Of a stretch of 64,000 bases of DNA, positions 1 through 12,016 are shown piece after piece (the stretch's first letter is position 1; every line of letters begins with the position of its first letter). The DNA comes from Scilla litardierei (taxonomy: Eukaryota; Streptophyta; Magnoliopsida; Asparagales; Asparagaceae). The stretch spans positions 277,271,871-277,335,870 of the forward strand of contig CM061141.1 of assembly GCA_030789695.1 (NCBI GenBank). Direction: 5' to 3'. A model generated the notes under the pieces. That model saw only the letters and a program-made list of their open reading frames with translations, did not search any database and had not been told where the DNA came from. The translations under genes and the position numbers were made by a program.

Positions 1-749
1 AATTTCATCCACATTCATACATGAAAGTGCGGGTTACTATCTCGAATGCATAGCAAGATATAGCATATGATATCTGAAATAAAAACGATGTCATGGTAAG
101 ATAGTATGCATATAGAGATAAGCTAATACCACGTCGTCGTCATCACAGAAAATTCATCTCTAGCAAAAAGATAAAAGAAATAAGGATAAATAAAAACTAC
201 TGTACATATGCAGCACACACAAAAAGTAAGAAAAACGTGATGCATGAGAAAAAAATGAAAAAGTGGGTGAAAATAAATGTAAAAACAAAGAAAAGTGAGA
301 CAATGAAAATAAAAGGTGACAAAAATAAAAAATACGTGAGAACTCACTCCCCCAAGCTAAAGTGCACAGTGTCCTCAATATGCAAAGTGTGGCACACCAA
401 GAGACATGATATGGGTGGGGTGGGTGAGGATGTATGCATGATGAAAATAAAATAAAAATGAGATGGGTATGCAATTGATGCATGCAGAGATCAAAATGGT
501 GAAAATATGAGTGTCCCCAAAAATACCTCCTCTCACCCAAATTGATATAAATAGATATGAGCAAAAGTGATCAGAACATGTGTGGAGGAGTGGTGCAAAA
601 TCAGCGTGCTGAAAATATCCCGTGTGGCAGTAGCAAAAGTATGAAAGACATCCAGTGAGTGCTTAAGCTGGTGGTGCTGGACCAGCACCGTCCTATGGTG
701 GAGGTGGTAGTGGAGGTGGCTGCTGGGTAGGGGTGAGTGGCTGAGGCAG
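1..749 (-). other. 3' untranslated region of element D
   Basis: Non-coding stretch downstream of the env-like ORF, recognisably homologous to 47121-48000 of A and 60444-61200 of C. It holds the conserved AGCTTGGGGGAGT polypurine-like motif (minus strand, about 346-358) and the partial hairpin at 365-382. Small ORFs here are chance. Confidence 0.75.
365..382 (-). other. Conserved hairpin downstream of the env-like ORF (D)
   Basis: On the minus strand it contains ATTGAGGACACTGTG, matching the hairpin at 47429-47446 (A) and 60747-60764 (C). It is the weakest of the four copies because its left arm has diverged. A purine tract AGCTTGGGGGAGT follows. Confidence 0.55.
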
Positions 750-2650
750 TCACGCAAGAATCTGGTTCAGGCAAGCCTGAATACCAGGAAGTAAAGCGAC
801 ACGAGACTGGACAGCACTGACAGTAGCGGAGAGAGCCCGAAAATCTCCTCTGAGCCCACTAACTGCCCCCTCGAGAGCACAGATGTGCTGAACTAGGGTG
901 TCGGGGGGAGGTGGAGCAGAGGGTCGTACTGGTGAGGAAGGGGGCTGTTTCGCACGCATACCATAGAGGATAGGTGCAGCTGCGGGGTGGGGCAGTGGTG
1001 CTGTGCTCACGAAAGGACGCTCAGCCTCTGTGGGAGGCTGAGACACAGGTAAGGTCGAATAGGATGGAGCAGCAGCAAAAGCGGAAGTGGTGGTAGATGG
1101 CGAAGAGAGTAGAGAGGTCAATGACACAGACGTGGGGACAGACGTCACGACACTCTCAGTAAAGACATCGGCAGTGGAGACTGAAGAGTCGACGGCTGGG
1201 GCGGCTGTGAAGTGCACAGGAAATGACTCCCCAGGCGTCGAAAACAATAGTGAGGCCAGGGTCTCCACTGCGGAAGTGAAAGAGGGCTCGCCACTCTCAA
1301 TAATGGTGGTGGGGCACTCGGGGCTGACAACAGAAATAGGATCTATGGACATCGGCACAGTGGTGGTGGTGGTGGTGGTGGTGTGGGTGGACTCAGCTAA
1401 AGTGCTCTCGACACTGACAAACATGTGGACAGAGGTGTCGGGAGGTATAGACTGATCTGGTGCAGGCTGAGGTATACTGGGTCAAGGGGTGGAAGGAGGG
1501 GCTCATGCTGAGCACCCTCAGGCTCTAGCAAGTATGCAGCAGGGATAAGGAGATCCATCACTGGAATCCACTCCCCGCCAGTGGGTCTGATATGTGTCCG
1601 AGCATGGCTCGGGAGAACCATGTAGTCCGCGCCAAAAGGACCGTGCGGCCACACCCAGTGGTGCTGACCATAAGGACGCAACATCCTCATCCGGGCCATA
1701 ACATCTATGGAGAGTGAAGTGGGGCCCGGCGGTCGAAGCAAGCCATCAGGTAGGTTAACTCTGCACAAAAGGGCCAGGAGGGTGATCAGACCGCCGCAAC
1801 AGATAGGTGTCCGAGTGTCGACAAAAATAATGATGCGATCGATGCACCAACTGGCAATATCGATCTCGACAGCGGGGACCAAAACGTCTCCTCCTCGCTC
1901 GTAGGCTCTCGATCGTGTCATCGCATAGAGCATGTAGAGCTCTGGCATCGACAACGTCCCCGGCTCATACCTCGCTAGGAAAGTGGTCGCCATAAGGCGC
2001 TGTGCAATGCATATTCATGGGTGGAGGATAGCGGAGGCCTTGTCCCGACTAGGGTCAAAGGTGAGGGGTGATCCCGTGATCCGTGTCCAAAAAGCGTGTG
2101 TGTCGAATGACGGCGGTGGGATGTGCGTGGGGCTGTGGGCTCGGTTTGGGTCCGAGACATGGGGCCACTTGAAGAATGCTCTAAGCATGTCGAGAGTGAC
2201 CTCGCACTCTCGATCCATCAGGCAAAATGAACATCCTCCAGGGATCCTGCTAATATAACCGAGGACCTCTAGTGTCAGGTAGATATAAGTGTCCGCCGAC
2301 ACCGACAAGAAATCATGCCACCCCACGTTGTCATACAACTGGAGTAGCCCCTCTAGTACCCCTAGGTGCTCAAAATCAGCAAGGTGCACAAACCTAGAGG
2401 GTACGATCGAGCGATGGGAGATACACTCAAATCTGGCATGGTGTGTGTCATCTCTGAACGTGATCCCCATCGCATCGATAGCGGGGGCAGGCTGTGCCTG
2501 TGGTGGAATGGGTGCGGTAGGAGGCGGCTGTGTGGGTGGTGGCGGGCTAGGTGGCGGGGAGTCCGCCCTAGCGGAAGGGGAGCCAGGATCGTTGGATCTC
2601 TTTCGCTTGGAATCGGGCACCCGAGTGCGTGACCTAGTGCGGGGCGGCAT
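750..2650 (-). pseudogene. env-like ORF of element D (Athila ORF / plant transposon protein type), disrupted
   Basis: About 630 codons in three segments: 2650-2015, 1993-about 1490, and 1424-750. The N-terminus is basic with an SKRKR nuclear-signal-like motif, followed by a Pro-rich stretch. A conserved globular part follows (residues about 65-330, including VGW, MDRE and ATTFLARYEPGT blocks) that matches the ORFs in A and C. The C-terminal part is Ser/Thr/Pro-rich and ends with a heptad-like segment. A stop near 2012 (CGA to TGA type) and a frameshift near 1490 inactivate it. I see no signal peptide or membrane segment, so the usual label env-like is positional only. The start is the ATG following the spliced leader. 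Confidence 0.8.
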
Positions 2651-2816
2651 GTGAGCTGCAGGTAGTGCTTACCCAAATAATATGCGAAGTGCTAAAAATA
2701 GGGAACGAGTGTACCCGAGCACGACGCGAGAGCAAATAGTGGAAGCGTGCGAAGAATCACCTCCTCTGTGAAGCTCCAAGGTGTCCTGAATCTCCCCCAA
2801 GCTCCCCCAAGCTAGC

Positions 2817-2926
2817 CTGAAACACAAATGAACAAATCAGCAATGAATATCAATATGTATTGGGGAAGATAGTGAATAATAGATATATATGTAAGTTAAT
2901 TTCAATATGGGGCGTAATGGGCTTAC
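2817..2926 (-). other. Predicted leader intron upstream of the env-like ORF (D)
   Basis: Minus-strand donor CC/GTAAGCC near 2926 and acceptor TTTGTGTTTCAG/GC ending at 2817, after an AT- and T-rich stretch. Exon 2 begins with two GGGGGAG repeats. The position matches the predicted introns in A and C. Inferred from signals only. Confidence 0.55.
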
Positions 2927-3168
2927 GGATAGGAGAAATGGGGAGAAAGAGGCGAAATGGGGCGAAATAGGGGATGAACGGCGAAAGGGGCGGCGGCAGG
3001 CGGCAGATTGTCAGCGACGGGCGACGGGCGTCGGTCGACCGGCGATGGGCGGCTCGGGCGAAGGAGGGAGCTATGTCGCTCGAGAGATGAGAGGGAAGTC
3101 GAAACGGCTCGGGGAGAAAAAAATATTTGGCGATTTTGTGTTATGGGGAAGCGGGCCGCGGGCGCTGG

Positions 3169-3177
3169 CTTATAAAG
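3169..3177 (-). promoter_or_regulatory. Internal TATA box for the env-like ORF (D)
   Basis: Minus-strand CTTTATAAG lies immediately downstream of the palindrome array and about 500 bp upstream of the env-like ATG, the same geometry as in A, B and C. Confidence 0.55.
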
Positions 3178-3184
3178 TATGGGT

Positions 3185-3523
3185 CACTCGGTCGAGTGAT
3201 GCGTTCACTCGACCGAGTGGCTCAGCGTTAAAATTTTTTGCGAAATCTCCCTAGAGTTACGACTCGGCCGAGTCACTTTTCGCACTCGGCTGAGTGGACA
3301 AGTTCCACTCGGCCGAGTGACAAGGTCACTTAGTGATTATAAAGCGTGGAGGGTATCAGATTCACTCGGCCGAGTAACATAGTCACTCCATAGTCACTCG
3401 ACCGAGTGGCAAATAAATACTGTAAATTACAAAGAGTAGTTTTTAGGATCTTCCCTGATCAATACCCTACTCGGCCGAGTAGGGTCTTCACTCGGTCGAG
3501 TGGCATGTTCACTCGGCCGAGTG
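3185..3523. repeat. Array of CACTCGGCCGAGTG palindromes (D internal promoter)
   Basis: By eye there are five exact CTCGGCCGAG cores and about five one-base variants (CTCGGTCGAG, CTCGACCGAG, CTCGGCTGAG), irregularly spaced. Some outer pairs also change symmetrically (GACTC..GAGTC, TACTC..GAGTA). The array ends next to the TATA box. Confidence 0.85.
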
Positions 3524-3787
3524 GCTTGCTGTTTTCAGCCTCGACTCCTTTTTTCTCCACTTTCTGTTTTTCTCCTTCCCGTCAGTTTCTTTCTTCTCCT
3601 GAGACCTGAGCGCGTTCCTGGAGCGCTCTCTCTTGCCATGGTCATCCTCCATATAAATGATTTCTCGTTCTCCATCTCCTGTCATGAAAAATAGAGCACG
3701 TTGTCACGATTTTTATTGACTCTAGACTCTAAACACTAAGAAAGATCTAAAACAAAAATAGAATTCAACTAAAAATAATATAAAACC
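3524..3787 (-). other. Non-coding spacer between hairpin and palindrome array (D)
   Basis: Aligns in position with 43872-44140 of A and 57230-57497 of C, including the stretch around GGAGCGCTC. No gene seen. Confidence 0.6.
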
Positions 3788-3805
3788 GTCGGGTTACCTC
3801 CCGAC
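3788..3805 (-). other. Conserved hairpin after the first polyprotein (D)
   Basis: GTCGGG stem, AGGTAA loop, CCCGAC stem on the minus strand. It follows a conserved GTCGAGCTCAAGACC block and lies about 45 nt past the gag-protease stop. The stem sequence changes in concert in B. Confidence 0.7.
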
Positions 3806-3850
3806 AAGCGCTCATTTAAGGTCTTGAGCTCGACCCCTTAAGATATTCGT

Positions 3851-6203
3851 TTAGTGCTCGATATTTGGCGCATGTGAGATGCGCGTGTCAAACTTACCAG
3901 GAAGACCACTTGGATTTAATTGTTGTTGTTCATTGTCATTCCTCGGGTTCCCCTCATTATGGGTAGTATTGGGGGATGAGTCCCCCAAGCTTGAGCTTGT
4001 ACCATTCTTTCCCTTCACCGGTGGTGCCAATTTCTTATCTGGCGGAGCTTTCTTCAACGTGGAGAGCTTGCATAGCTCTCTAATTCTTGCAACATCAGCG
4101 TTGTCTTTATCAATAACCATAGAATGATCCGACGGGTCTTTCAACTTTTCTCCATTGCTATAAGATTGGCCTTCTTCAAGGCCATCATTGTGTAGGGCAC
4201 CGATAGAATGTGGTATAGCTTCATCGATCACCTCATCGAGGAGGTCTACATAATCAACGTCCCTCGTCTAAGGCATGTGCTTCATTGCTTTAGGGATATG
4301 GAGCTCAACCTCTATGTTTCTGACATTTAAAGACAAGGTGCCCTCTCTCACGTCAACTATCACGCCGTCGGTGGCTAAGAAGGGGCATCCAAGAATTAGC
4401 GATGTATCGCCCTCCTCCTTGATGTCCATAACTACAAAGTCGCACGGCAAGCAAATTCCTCCCAGTACTTGGAGCGGTATGTTCTACGCAATTCCCACTG
4501 GCCTAGTGACCCGACCATCCGCGAGTTGTATTCTCATATCCGTCGACTTTAATTCGGTCCCCATATTCAATTTCTTAAACATAGTTAGGGGCATTAGGCT
4601 CACACTTGCTTCCAAATCTACAAAAGCCTTTTGTAGCGGGACTCCTCCAAGTGTGCATGGAATGCGGAAGCTTCAGGGATCTTTGAATTTTGTGGGCTCC
4701 TTCTCCTTCTGGGTGAACCATGTACCTTGCTCGGCGAGCATTATCTTCTTCTTTCGCTTCTTTCCCGAAATCAAGTCTTTTAAGAACTTGGCGTATGACG
4801 AGATCTCTACGATAGCGTCCAAGAAAGGGATATTTAGGCTTACTCCCCGCAAGTACTCAAGGAATTTGGCGATCCGCTTTTCAATCTTAGCTCTTGCCAA
4901 CCGTTGTGGGAAGGGTACCGGTGGCATATAGTTGCGCTCCTCGCGTGGCTTCACAATTTCAGAATTTTCACCTTCTAGTGGCTCTTTTTGGCACTCCTCC
5001 TCAATAACTGGTTCCTTGTCATCCAAAATTTGTTCCCCCGGCTCCTTGGTTTGAATCATGGCGGGAGTAGTGTCCTTCCTACCCCTAGTAGTAACCGCCA
5101 CTACCACATTGATGTGGTCGGTATTGCTCCGTGGGTTTGGCTCCGGTTGGGCCGGCAATTGTTGAGTATTTTTGTTAAGCAACGCAAGTTGCTCCGCTAA
5201 TTATGCCACGATGGTATTGAGAGAGTCTTGTTGAGCCGTCAATCTAGCATTTATCTTCTTTTGCTCCACCATGAATTCTTCCATCCTCGCTTCGTGATCC
5301 GACCTTGGCGGTGCTTGTGGTGGGTTTGGAGCTCTCCACCCTTGATTGTACCCCGGTGGTCTATATGGTCCCGCTTGTTGCCTAGGCGGGTAGCTTTGTT
5401 GTGGTGGCCCTCTTGGTTGATATTGAGGTTGTGGAGGTGGATGCCGAGCTTGAGGTTGTTGCGGTGGTGGGTTTAAAGCTCCATTATTATTAGCATATGA
5501 GAATCCCGGATGATTTCTCGTGGCCGGGTTTGCCCAATAACAGGTGTTCCCCGCAACATATTAGACTTGCTCTATAGCTTCCTCTCATTGCTCTCCTCCG
5601 ACGAACATAACTTGAGCTTGGTCTTGCCAATCGCTCATATTGTCTCCCTGTGTAGATATTGTGGGGGCTCCATGCGGCTCAGTAATCAACTTCTCCAATC
5701 TCTCCACAACCTTGTGGAGAGAGTCAAACTTCGTAGATAGCTCCGCTACGGCCTTTGCCTCATAAATGCTTATTGGCGTCAAGGAGGATGAAGAATGTCC
5801 TCTCTCGTCACCCCATTGTTGGTTGTTAGAGGCCATCTCCTCTAGTAGGGCCGTAGCTTCATCCGGTGTCTTAGATAATATGGCTCCATTAGCGGTTGCA
5901 TCGATGATTTGCTTGGTGCCCGGTTATAGTCCATTATAAAAGCTATGTACAAGCTCCCATGCTTCAATGCTATGGTGGGGGCATTGGTGTTGGAGATCTT
6001 TAAAGCGCTCCTATGCCTCAATTAGAGTCTCCTGAGGTCCTTACTTGAAGGACATGAGCGCGCTCCTTATCTTGACTGTCTTGGATGGTGGGTAGAATTT
6101 ATTAACAAAGGCACTTGCCAACTCATCCCATGTAGTAAAGATCCCCTCCACTTGCGTCCTCAACCAATATAGTGCTTTGTCTCGAAGAGTGAATGGGAAG
6201 AGG
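3851..6203 (-). pseudogene. gag: gag-protease polyprotein of element D, 3' part
   Basis: Continues the Gag begun at 14713 after copia 1. It carries the central Gag segment (FVNKFYPP, CPHHSIE, SFYNGL motifs near 5900-6150), a Gln/Pro-rich linker, the PFPQRLARAK region (about 4890), and a retropepsin-like region where the A copy reads VDLGAS but D reads VDLEAS, so the active-site Gly is lost. A C-terminal tail follows (LLDEVIDEAIPHSIG to the stop at 3851). At least six in-frame stops (for example near 6040, 5570 and 4260) make it a pseudogene. No RT follows the protease; the ORF ends and the conserved hairpin begins. Confidence 0.85.
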
Positions 6204-6753
6204 TGTTGGATCCTGACAAAACAAGGACGTTAGGATCGAATAATAAAGTCGAGACTTACGCTTGCATACGCGGCACCGTAATCTCGGAACATCGCCCTCG
6301 GATTCGCCACAACGGTCGATACTTCGTCACGGAGGATCGAAACAGAGTCTCACCACCTAAATCTCTAACTAGAAGAGGATTTTAATGGAAGGGAGAAGAA
6401 GAACATAAGATGCCTTATGCAAACTTATGGCATGGAAAGTGTGGAATGAATGCCTTACCCTTGGGTCCTATTTATAGGCTTTAGGGGTGGTTATTGTAGG
6501 AAATAACCAATTATAAGCTTATTAGCCTATATTAGCACATTCATTTATCCTCTTCTTCATTCACTTATCAAGTGCCTTATGCACTTATAAAGTGACTTTT
6601 TCCACTTATCGAGTGGCTTTTCCCACTTATCGAGTGGTCCTTTTCACACGAGAAAAGGTTCCCTTCGTGCACGCCTTCGTGCACGCGACATCTGAGGTCC
6701 GTATACCCTCATACATCCCCTCATGGGTGTATTCATGTCATCCATATCCAACA
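6204..6753 (-). repeat. 3' LTR of copia 1
   Basis: 550 bp, near-identical to 13772-14310. A purine tract (minus GAGTGGGAGA) lies just beyond it at about 6754-6765. Confidence 0.95.
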
Positions 6754-7770
6754 TCTCCCACTCACACTTGAGGGGATTGTAAGGAAACATCTTTTCCTTT
6801 AACTCTTCTGTTTGTCATACCGAGAAATAGATCGTGTGACCGTCATGTGCATAGATTCAGCTGTTGTGCACTTGTTAGAGATACACAACACTCCTTGAGG
6901 TGCAAAGTTGAGTAGATCAACGCATGCTTTACCCTAGATTATTTCTTCACATTTCTTATACTTTATATTCAACAATTGAATCCCATCTGGATTACAATTG
7001 GCTGGCCAGCTTTGAATCTCTAAAGTCCAAATGTGAATATGAAATTAATCTTCCTCTTCTTGCGATCCTTTTGATCTTGACTTGACTCGCTTTTCTAACA
7101 TGCCCCGCCGGACCGAATTAACCATAGTCCATAAGCAACATGCTAAGATAGCAATCACCCAGTCAAATCTTAAGGAACCAATTAGAGTCCATAAGGGTAA
7201 CGAGTTAAGACCCATGTGGTCTTTGGGTCTCACATAATAGTAAACACAATTACTATTCTAACCCAATGGTCAAAATGCATACGTAGTATGAATACGTATT
7301 ACAACATCACTCCTTTCCCAGGGAGCGTATGTCTTAATGATGTTGTAAGGATAATAACCCGACACCACAATGTCTGACTTTGAGTCCCTTTTACTACTCA
7401 AATAATCTTCTGGACTCACATCCCGCATAAGACAGATAGGATTTCAAAATCCTCTTAGATCTTTTGAAAGCATCCATATGATGCAGATCTTTCATACGAC
7501 CATTTTGTTTAAGTCATGACTCTAAATCGTCCGTCTGACGATTTTGACTTTAAACAGGTCTCATCTTTATTTTACCCGTCTGATAAAATAAAGGCGGTTG
7601 CTCATGTGAGAGAGCCAACCTTAATTTGTCCGACATACTAGAATTCAGCTGAGATTTCAAAAAAAATGTACACAAACATTTCTAAAGAAATTCATATGCA
7701 ATGTTGAAAAGAACTTATTCTTTTATTAAATTTGATCATTTACAGACATGGGAATTTACATTGGTACAAC
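6754..7770 (-). other. 3' untranslated region of copia 1
   Basis: About 1 kb between the end of pol and the 3' LTR. AT-rich, no coding signal; the short ORF at 7045-7233 looks spurious. Confidence 0.7.
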
Positions 7771-10358
7771 TCAGCTCTTACGCAATCCTTGAGATGATAA
7801 GTGTTTGTAAAACACATCTCTAGGGATCGCCTTCGTAAGCGGATCCGCTATCATCTCATGCGTAGATATATACCTTATGTCTACCTTCTTGGTCTTGTCA
7901 TAGTCTTTTGCAAGTCTACAGTTCCTTTAAGATACTGCATTATCCTCTTAACTGCTTTCCAGTGTTCTTGCCCTGGGTTGGATTGGTAACGACTTACCAT
8001 TCCAACGGCAAAACAGATGTCCGGTCTTGTACGCATCTTAGCGTATATAAGACTACCAACTGCACTGGAATATGGAACTTTTTCCATAATTTCATTTTCC
8101 TTTTGGTTCTTTGGACATGATTTCAGACATAATTTGTCGCACTTGCTTATAGGAGAATCAATGGACTTGCAGTCCTGCATATTAAAACGTTCTAAAACCT
8201 TCTTTATATAATTCTCCTGTGAAAGAGAAAGAAGTTTCTTCGAACGATTCCTTGAAATCTTAACTCCAAGGATATATGCGGCTTCTCCCATGTCTTTCAT
8301 CTCAAAAACTGATGAAAGCCAAGCCTTGATATCCATCACAAAGCCCTTGTCATTTCCGGCTATTAAAATGTCATCTACATATAGAGACATAATAACGTAC
8401 TTGCTCTTAATCCTCTTGATATATACGCAGTTATCTTCATCAAGCATGGAAAAACCATTTGATAAGACAACTTCTTGAAATCGTATATACCATTGCCTCG
8501 AGGATTGTTTAAGACCATATATGGACTTACGAAGTTTACAAACCTTATGTTCGTTTCCTTCTTTTACAAACACTGTTGGTTGTTCCATATAGATCTCCTC
8601 GTCCAATTCTCCATTGAGAAAGACAGTCTTTACATCCATCTGATGTAATTCGAGGTCTAAGCAAGCTACCATTGCCAGAATCAGGCGAATCGAGGTAAAA
8701 CGCACAACAGGTGAGAAGGTCTCTTCGTAGTCTATCCCTTCCTGTTGCGTAAAACCTTTCGCGACAAGGCGAGCTTTATATCTGTCTATAGAGCCATCAG
8801 CCTTATGCTTGATCTTGAGAACCCATTTGTTCCCAATTGTTCTACGTCCTCTGGGTAAGTCAACTAAGTCCCAGACTTGGTTAACTTTCATGGATTCCAA
8901 TTCCTCCTTCATCGCTTCCATCCATTTGTCTTTTGCAGGGCATGATACGGCCTGTTTAAAAGTAGCAGGCTTGTCATCATCTTGTAGTAAAGTCATAAAG
9001 GTTTGCAGAAATTCATCCTCAAATCTTAGAGGAGCCAACCTTGTACGACTACTACGTCGTATTTGAGATTCTTCAAGTCCTTGTTGACTTGAAGTTAGAT
9101 CAATTCTAATATCACTCCCACTTGGAATGTTATTAGAAATGCTCCCACTTGGATCATTATTCCCATATGGAATAGGATTAGCGGCATTCGTATCATCCAT
9201 TGGTGAAGTTTGAAACATATTTTCGTCTTCACCAAGAACTCTCCCACTCGAATGAGGTAATCCATCTTGATCATAAATCTCAAATAGAGATAAGTCCTGA
9301 CTTATCTCGCCCTGTCTTGGAAACTCGTTTTCCAAGAAAGTGACATCCCTCGACTCAAATTCAATTAGACCACCATTGTCTTCCTGACTAACAAAAACAT
9401 AACCTTTGGAGTTTTCTGCGTATCGTATAAAGATACATTTCCTTCCCTTTGGCCCAAGTTTGCCATACTTATTGGAGAAAATATGTGCGTAGGATGTACA
9501 TCCCCAAGGTTTTAAAATGTTTAAGTCAGGAGACCTTTGGTTCCACAACTCATAAGGAGTGGAGCTAACTGATTTCGAGGGTACGCGGTTCAAAATGAAA
9601 GTGGCCGTTAATAATGCATCACCCCAAAAGGTAATTGGCAAGTTAGCTTGCGCCATCATTGAACGGACCATTCCATTAAAGTCCTATTCCTCCTTTCTGC
9701 AACACCATTTTGTTGAGGAGTATAAGGCATAGTTACCTGATGTACTATGCCCTTTTCATCACATAGTTCCTTAAAACTTGTTGATTGATATTCACCGCTC
9801 CTATCGGTTCGCAAGACCTTAATCTTGCGATCTAATTGATTCTCCACTAAACTCATATAGTTTTTAAAGCAGGTTAATGCTTCACTTTTGTGGGATATCA
9901 AATAGATATGTCCGAATCGGGTGAAATCATCAATTAAAAGTGATGAAATAGGACTTCCCGCGTCTTGTCTTGCCATTCATCGGACCACATATGTCCGAAT
10001 GGATGAGCTGTAATGGAACCTTGGCCTTTGTGCCGGTTCCAAACGGCTTGCGACAAGATTTCCCCACAAGGCAATGTTCGCAGGTCGACATTTCAACCTT
10101 TGAAACATTAGATAGAAGGCCACGTTTGGCAAGTCTATCCATTCGTGTTGGTCCAATATGACCAAGTCTTGTGTGCCAACAAATTATATCAGACTCATAA
10201 GTCAAAGAATTTGCAACAAGGAAATTTTCATTACAATCAGAGGAATCATACATTGTATTTAATACAATAAATCCTTTAAATACATACCCAGTACCAATTA
10301 AGTAATTATTACAACACAAGTCCACTTTACAATCATGAAAAAAACCAGCTATAACCAA
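7771..10358 (-). pseudogene. pol: copia 1 pol: integrase, reverse transcriptase, truncated RNase H
   Basis: The pre-integrase zinc motif (HTRLGH then CEHC) is near 10180-10050. The integrase core shows HSDICGP, LRTDRSGEY and NGVAERRNR, giving the D, D and E positions. RT runs from WKWVLKIKHK-type sequence near 8830 to the intact YVDDILIAG motif near 8370 and the SPIS block. After KGTVDL the frame breaks and only the very C-terminal RNase H region (STHEMIADPLTKAIP type) remains down to 7771, so most of RNase H is deleted. Frameshifts occur near 10345, 9940 and 9665. Copia order (integrase before RT) is clear. Confidence 0.9.
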
Positions 10359-12016
10359 GACCCATTAACATGACCACAGATATTATATTCCTTTGAATAT
10401 CTGGAACGAAGAGAACATCATGAAGTAGGAGAGTGCGGCCGTTGTCCAAGACTAGCTTGCAAGTCCCAACGCCTTTCACTTCAACACGTGTGTTGTTTCC
10501 TACATAGATCAACTTCGTTCCTTGGGGTATCCGGTGATACTCCACGAAGGACCGTCTGTCCCTTGCTATGTGGTCGGTGGCACCTGAATTAATTATCCAA
10601 AATGGATTAGATTCCACAAGAAATATTGAACTAGAAACACATATGTAACTAGTATTACAAGTTACCTTGTCACCTCCACTCGTACACGAACGAGCATAGT
10701 GACCGAGCTTGTTGCACTTGAAGCACTTGATCTTCTTCAAGTCTTTCTTCTTGTGCCATTTCTTGTGCCCACCCTTATGTTTGGGTTTCTTGGTAGACTC
10801 AGGTTGCTTATTACGTTCATTAGAAGACTTCAAATGATCTTTACGTTTCTTTCCCCCGTGTGAGGAACTAGCAACCATATGCACTTCTGCACTTGGCTTG
10901 GCAGCCGCAAGCTGCTCTTCCTCTAATTCGAGGTGCTTAGAAACATCGCTGAAAGTCTTGATGCTCTCATTATCAGTGAGATGCATCTTCATTTGGTCCC
11001 ACCCATTTGGTAGGGAACGTATGACTGCTTGGATTTGTTGCTCATCAGTGAGCACATGACTTGCATTCTTTAACTCTGAGATTAGATTCGCCATATGTCG
11101 CAGATGTTTCCCCATGGAATGATCTGGATGTTTCTTGTATGAATCAAATCTTATAGTTAAAGAACGAAGTTTGGACACCGATGTGCCACCAAACTTCTCC
11201 TCAAGCTTGGACCATATGTCCATGGCTAAGTCATGCTCTCGGAAGATGCGCATTATGTCATCAGCCATACTGCTTAATAACGTAATGCGTGCTATCTTGT
11301 TCTTCCGAGACCAAGCATCAGTGTTCTAAAAATCGGCCTGGGCGGCCGCCTAGGCGGCCAGTAAACGCCCCGATTATGGCCTGGGCGGTCAATCTGGGCG
11401 TTTTTGGGATTAATCGGCCGCCTAAGCGTTCTGGGCGGTGTCTGGGCGCTCTGGGCGGCTCCTGGGAGGTTCCTGGGCGGTTTCTGGGTGGTTTCTGGGC
11501 GGTTTCTGGGCGGTTTTGGTAAATGGCTTAATTGCACAAGAGTATCTTTTAAATTTTATTTTGTTGCATACAAACTCTAAAGTAGGTAAACTGGATTTGA
11601 TTTAGTATGTATTAAATATTTGATGTATTTTAAATAATATTTATATTTCTATTTATATATAAACATAAATATATTATATAAAAATAAATAAAATAATTAA
11701 AAACTGCAAATCCGCCTAGGCCGATTAATCCCCGATTAATCCCCGATTAATGCTCTGGGCGCTGGGCGCCAGCAATCCGAACGCCTAGCGCCTAGCGTTT
11801 TTTACAACCTTGCCAAGCATCAAAAGCTTCCTTGTCTCGTCTGTGTTGGGCCGTAGTGCCCAACTCGGGTTCAATCATTACGTTCTTTAGAGTTTCGAGC
11901 ACTTCTTGCTCCTCTAAAACGTATTGTATCTTGATGGACCAAAGTTTGTAATTATCGCCGTTGAGTTTTTCACCTCTGTTTAACTCAGCGACGATATTCT
12001 TTGAAGCGGAAGACAT
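10333..12016 (-). pseudogene. gag: copia 1 gag and protease
   Basis: The ATG at 12016 begins a Gag with the copia-type N-terminus (LNGDNYKLWSIKIQ). The frame is interrupted at 11812-11321 by a MULE-like insertion and resumes with the UBN2-like region (WSKLEEKFGG, MGKHLRHM, LPNGWDQ). A Lys-rich stretch leads to an intact CX2CX4HX4C zinc knuckle (CFKCNKLGHYARSC, about 10730). The protease motif reads NSGATDH where the family has DSGATDH, so the catalytic aspartate is replaced. A frameshift near 10345 ends the frame. Confidence 0.88.
11321..11812. mobile_element. MULE-like non-autonomous insertion (492 bp) in copia 1 gag
   Basis: Flanked by a 10-bp direct repeat CCAAGCATCA (11311-11320 and 11813-11822). 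The termini have only weak inverted similarity (TGTTCTAAAAATC against AGGTTGTAAAAAAC). It has GC-rich ends built of GGCGGCC/CCTAGGCG motifs around an AT-rich core and no coding capacity. A 9-10 bp duplication suggests a Mutator-type MITE. Confidence 0.7.

Noticed and set aside
5228..5476. Plus-strand Leu/Trp-rich ORF in D
   Set aside because: Antisense of the Gln/Pro-rich part of Gag.
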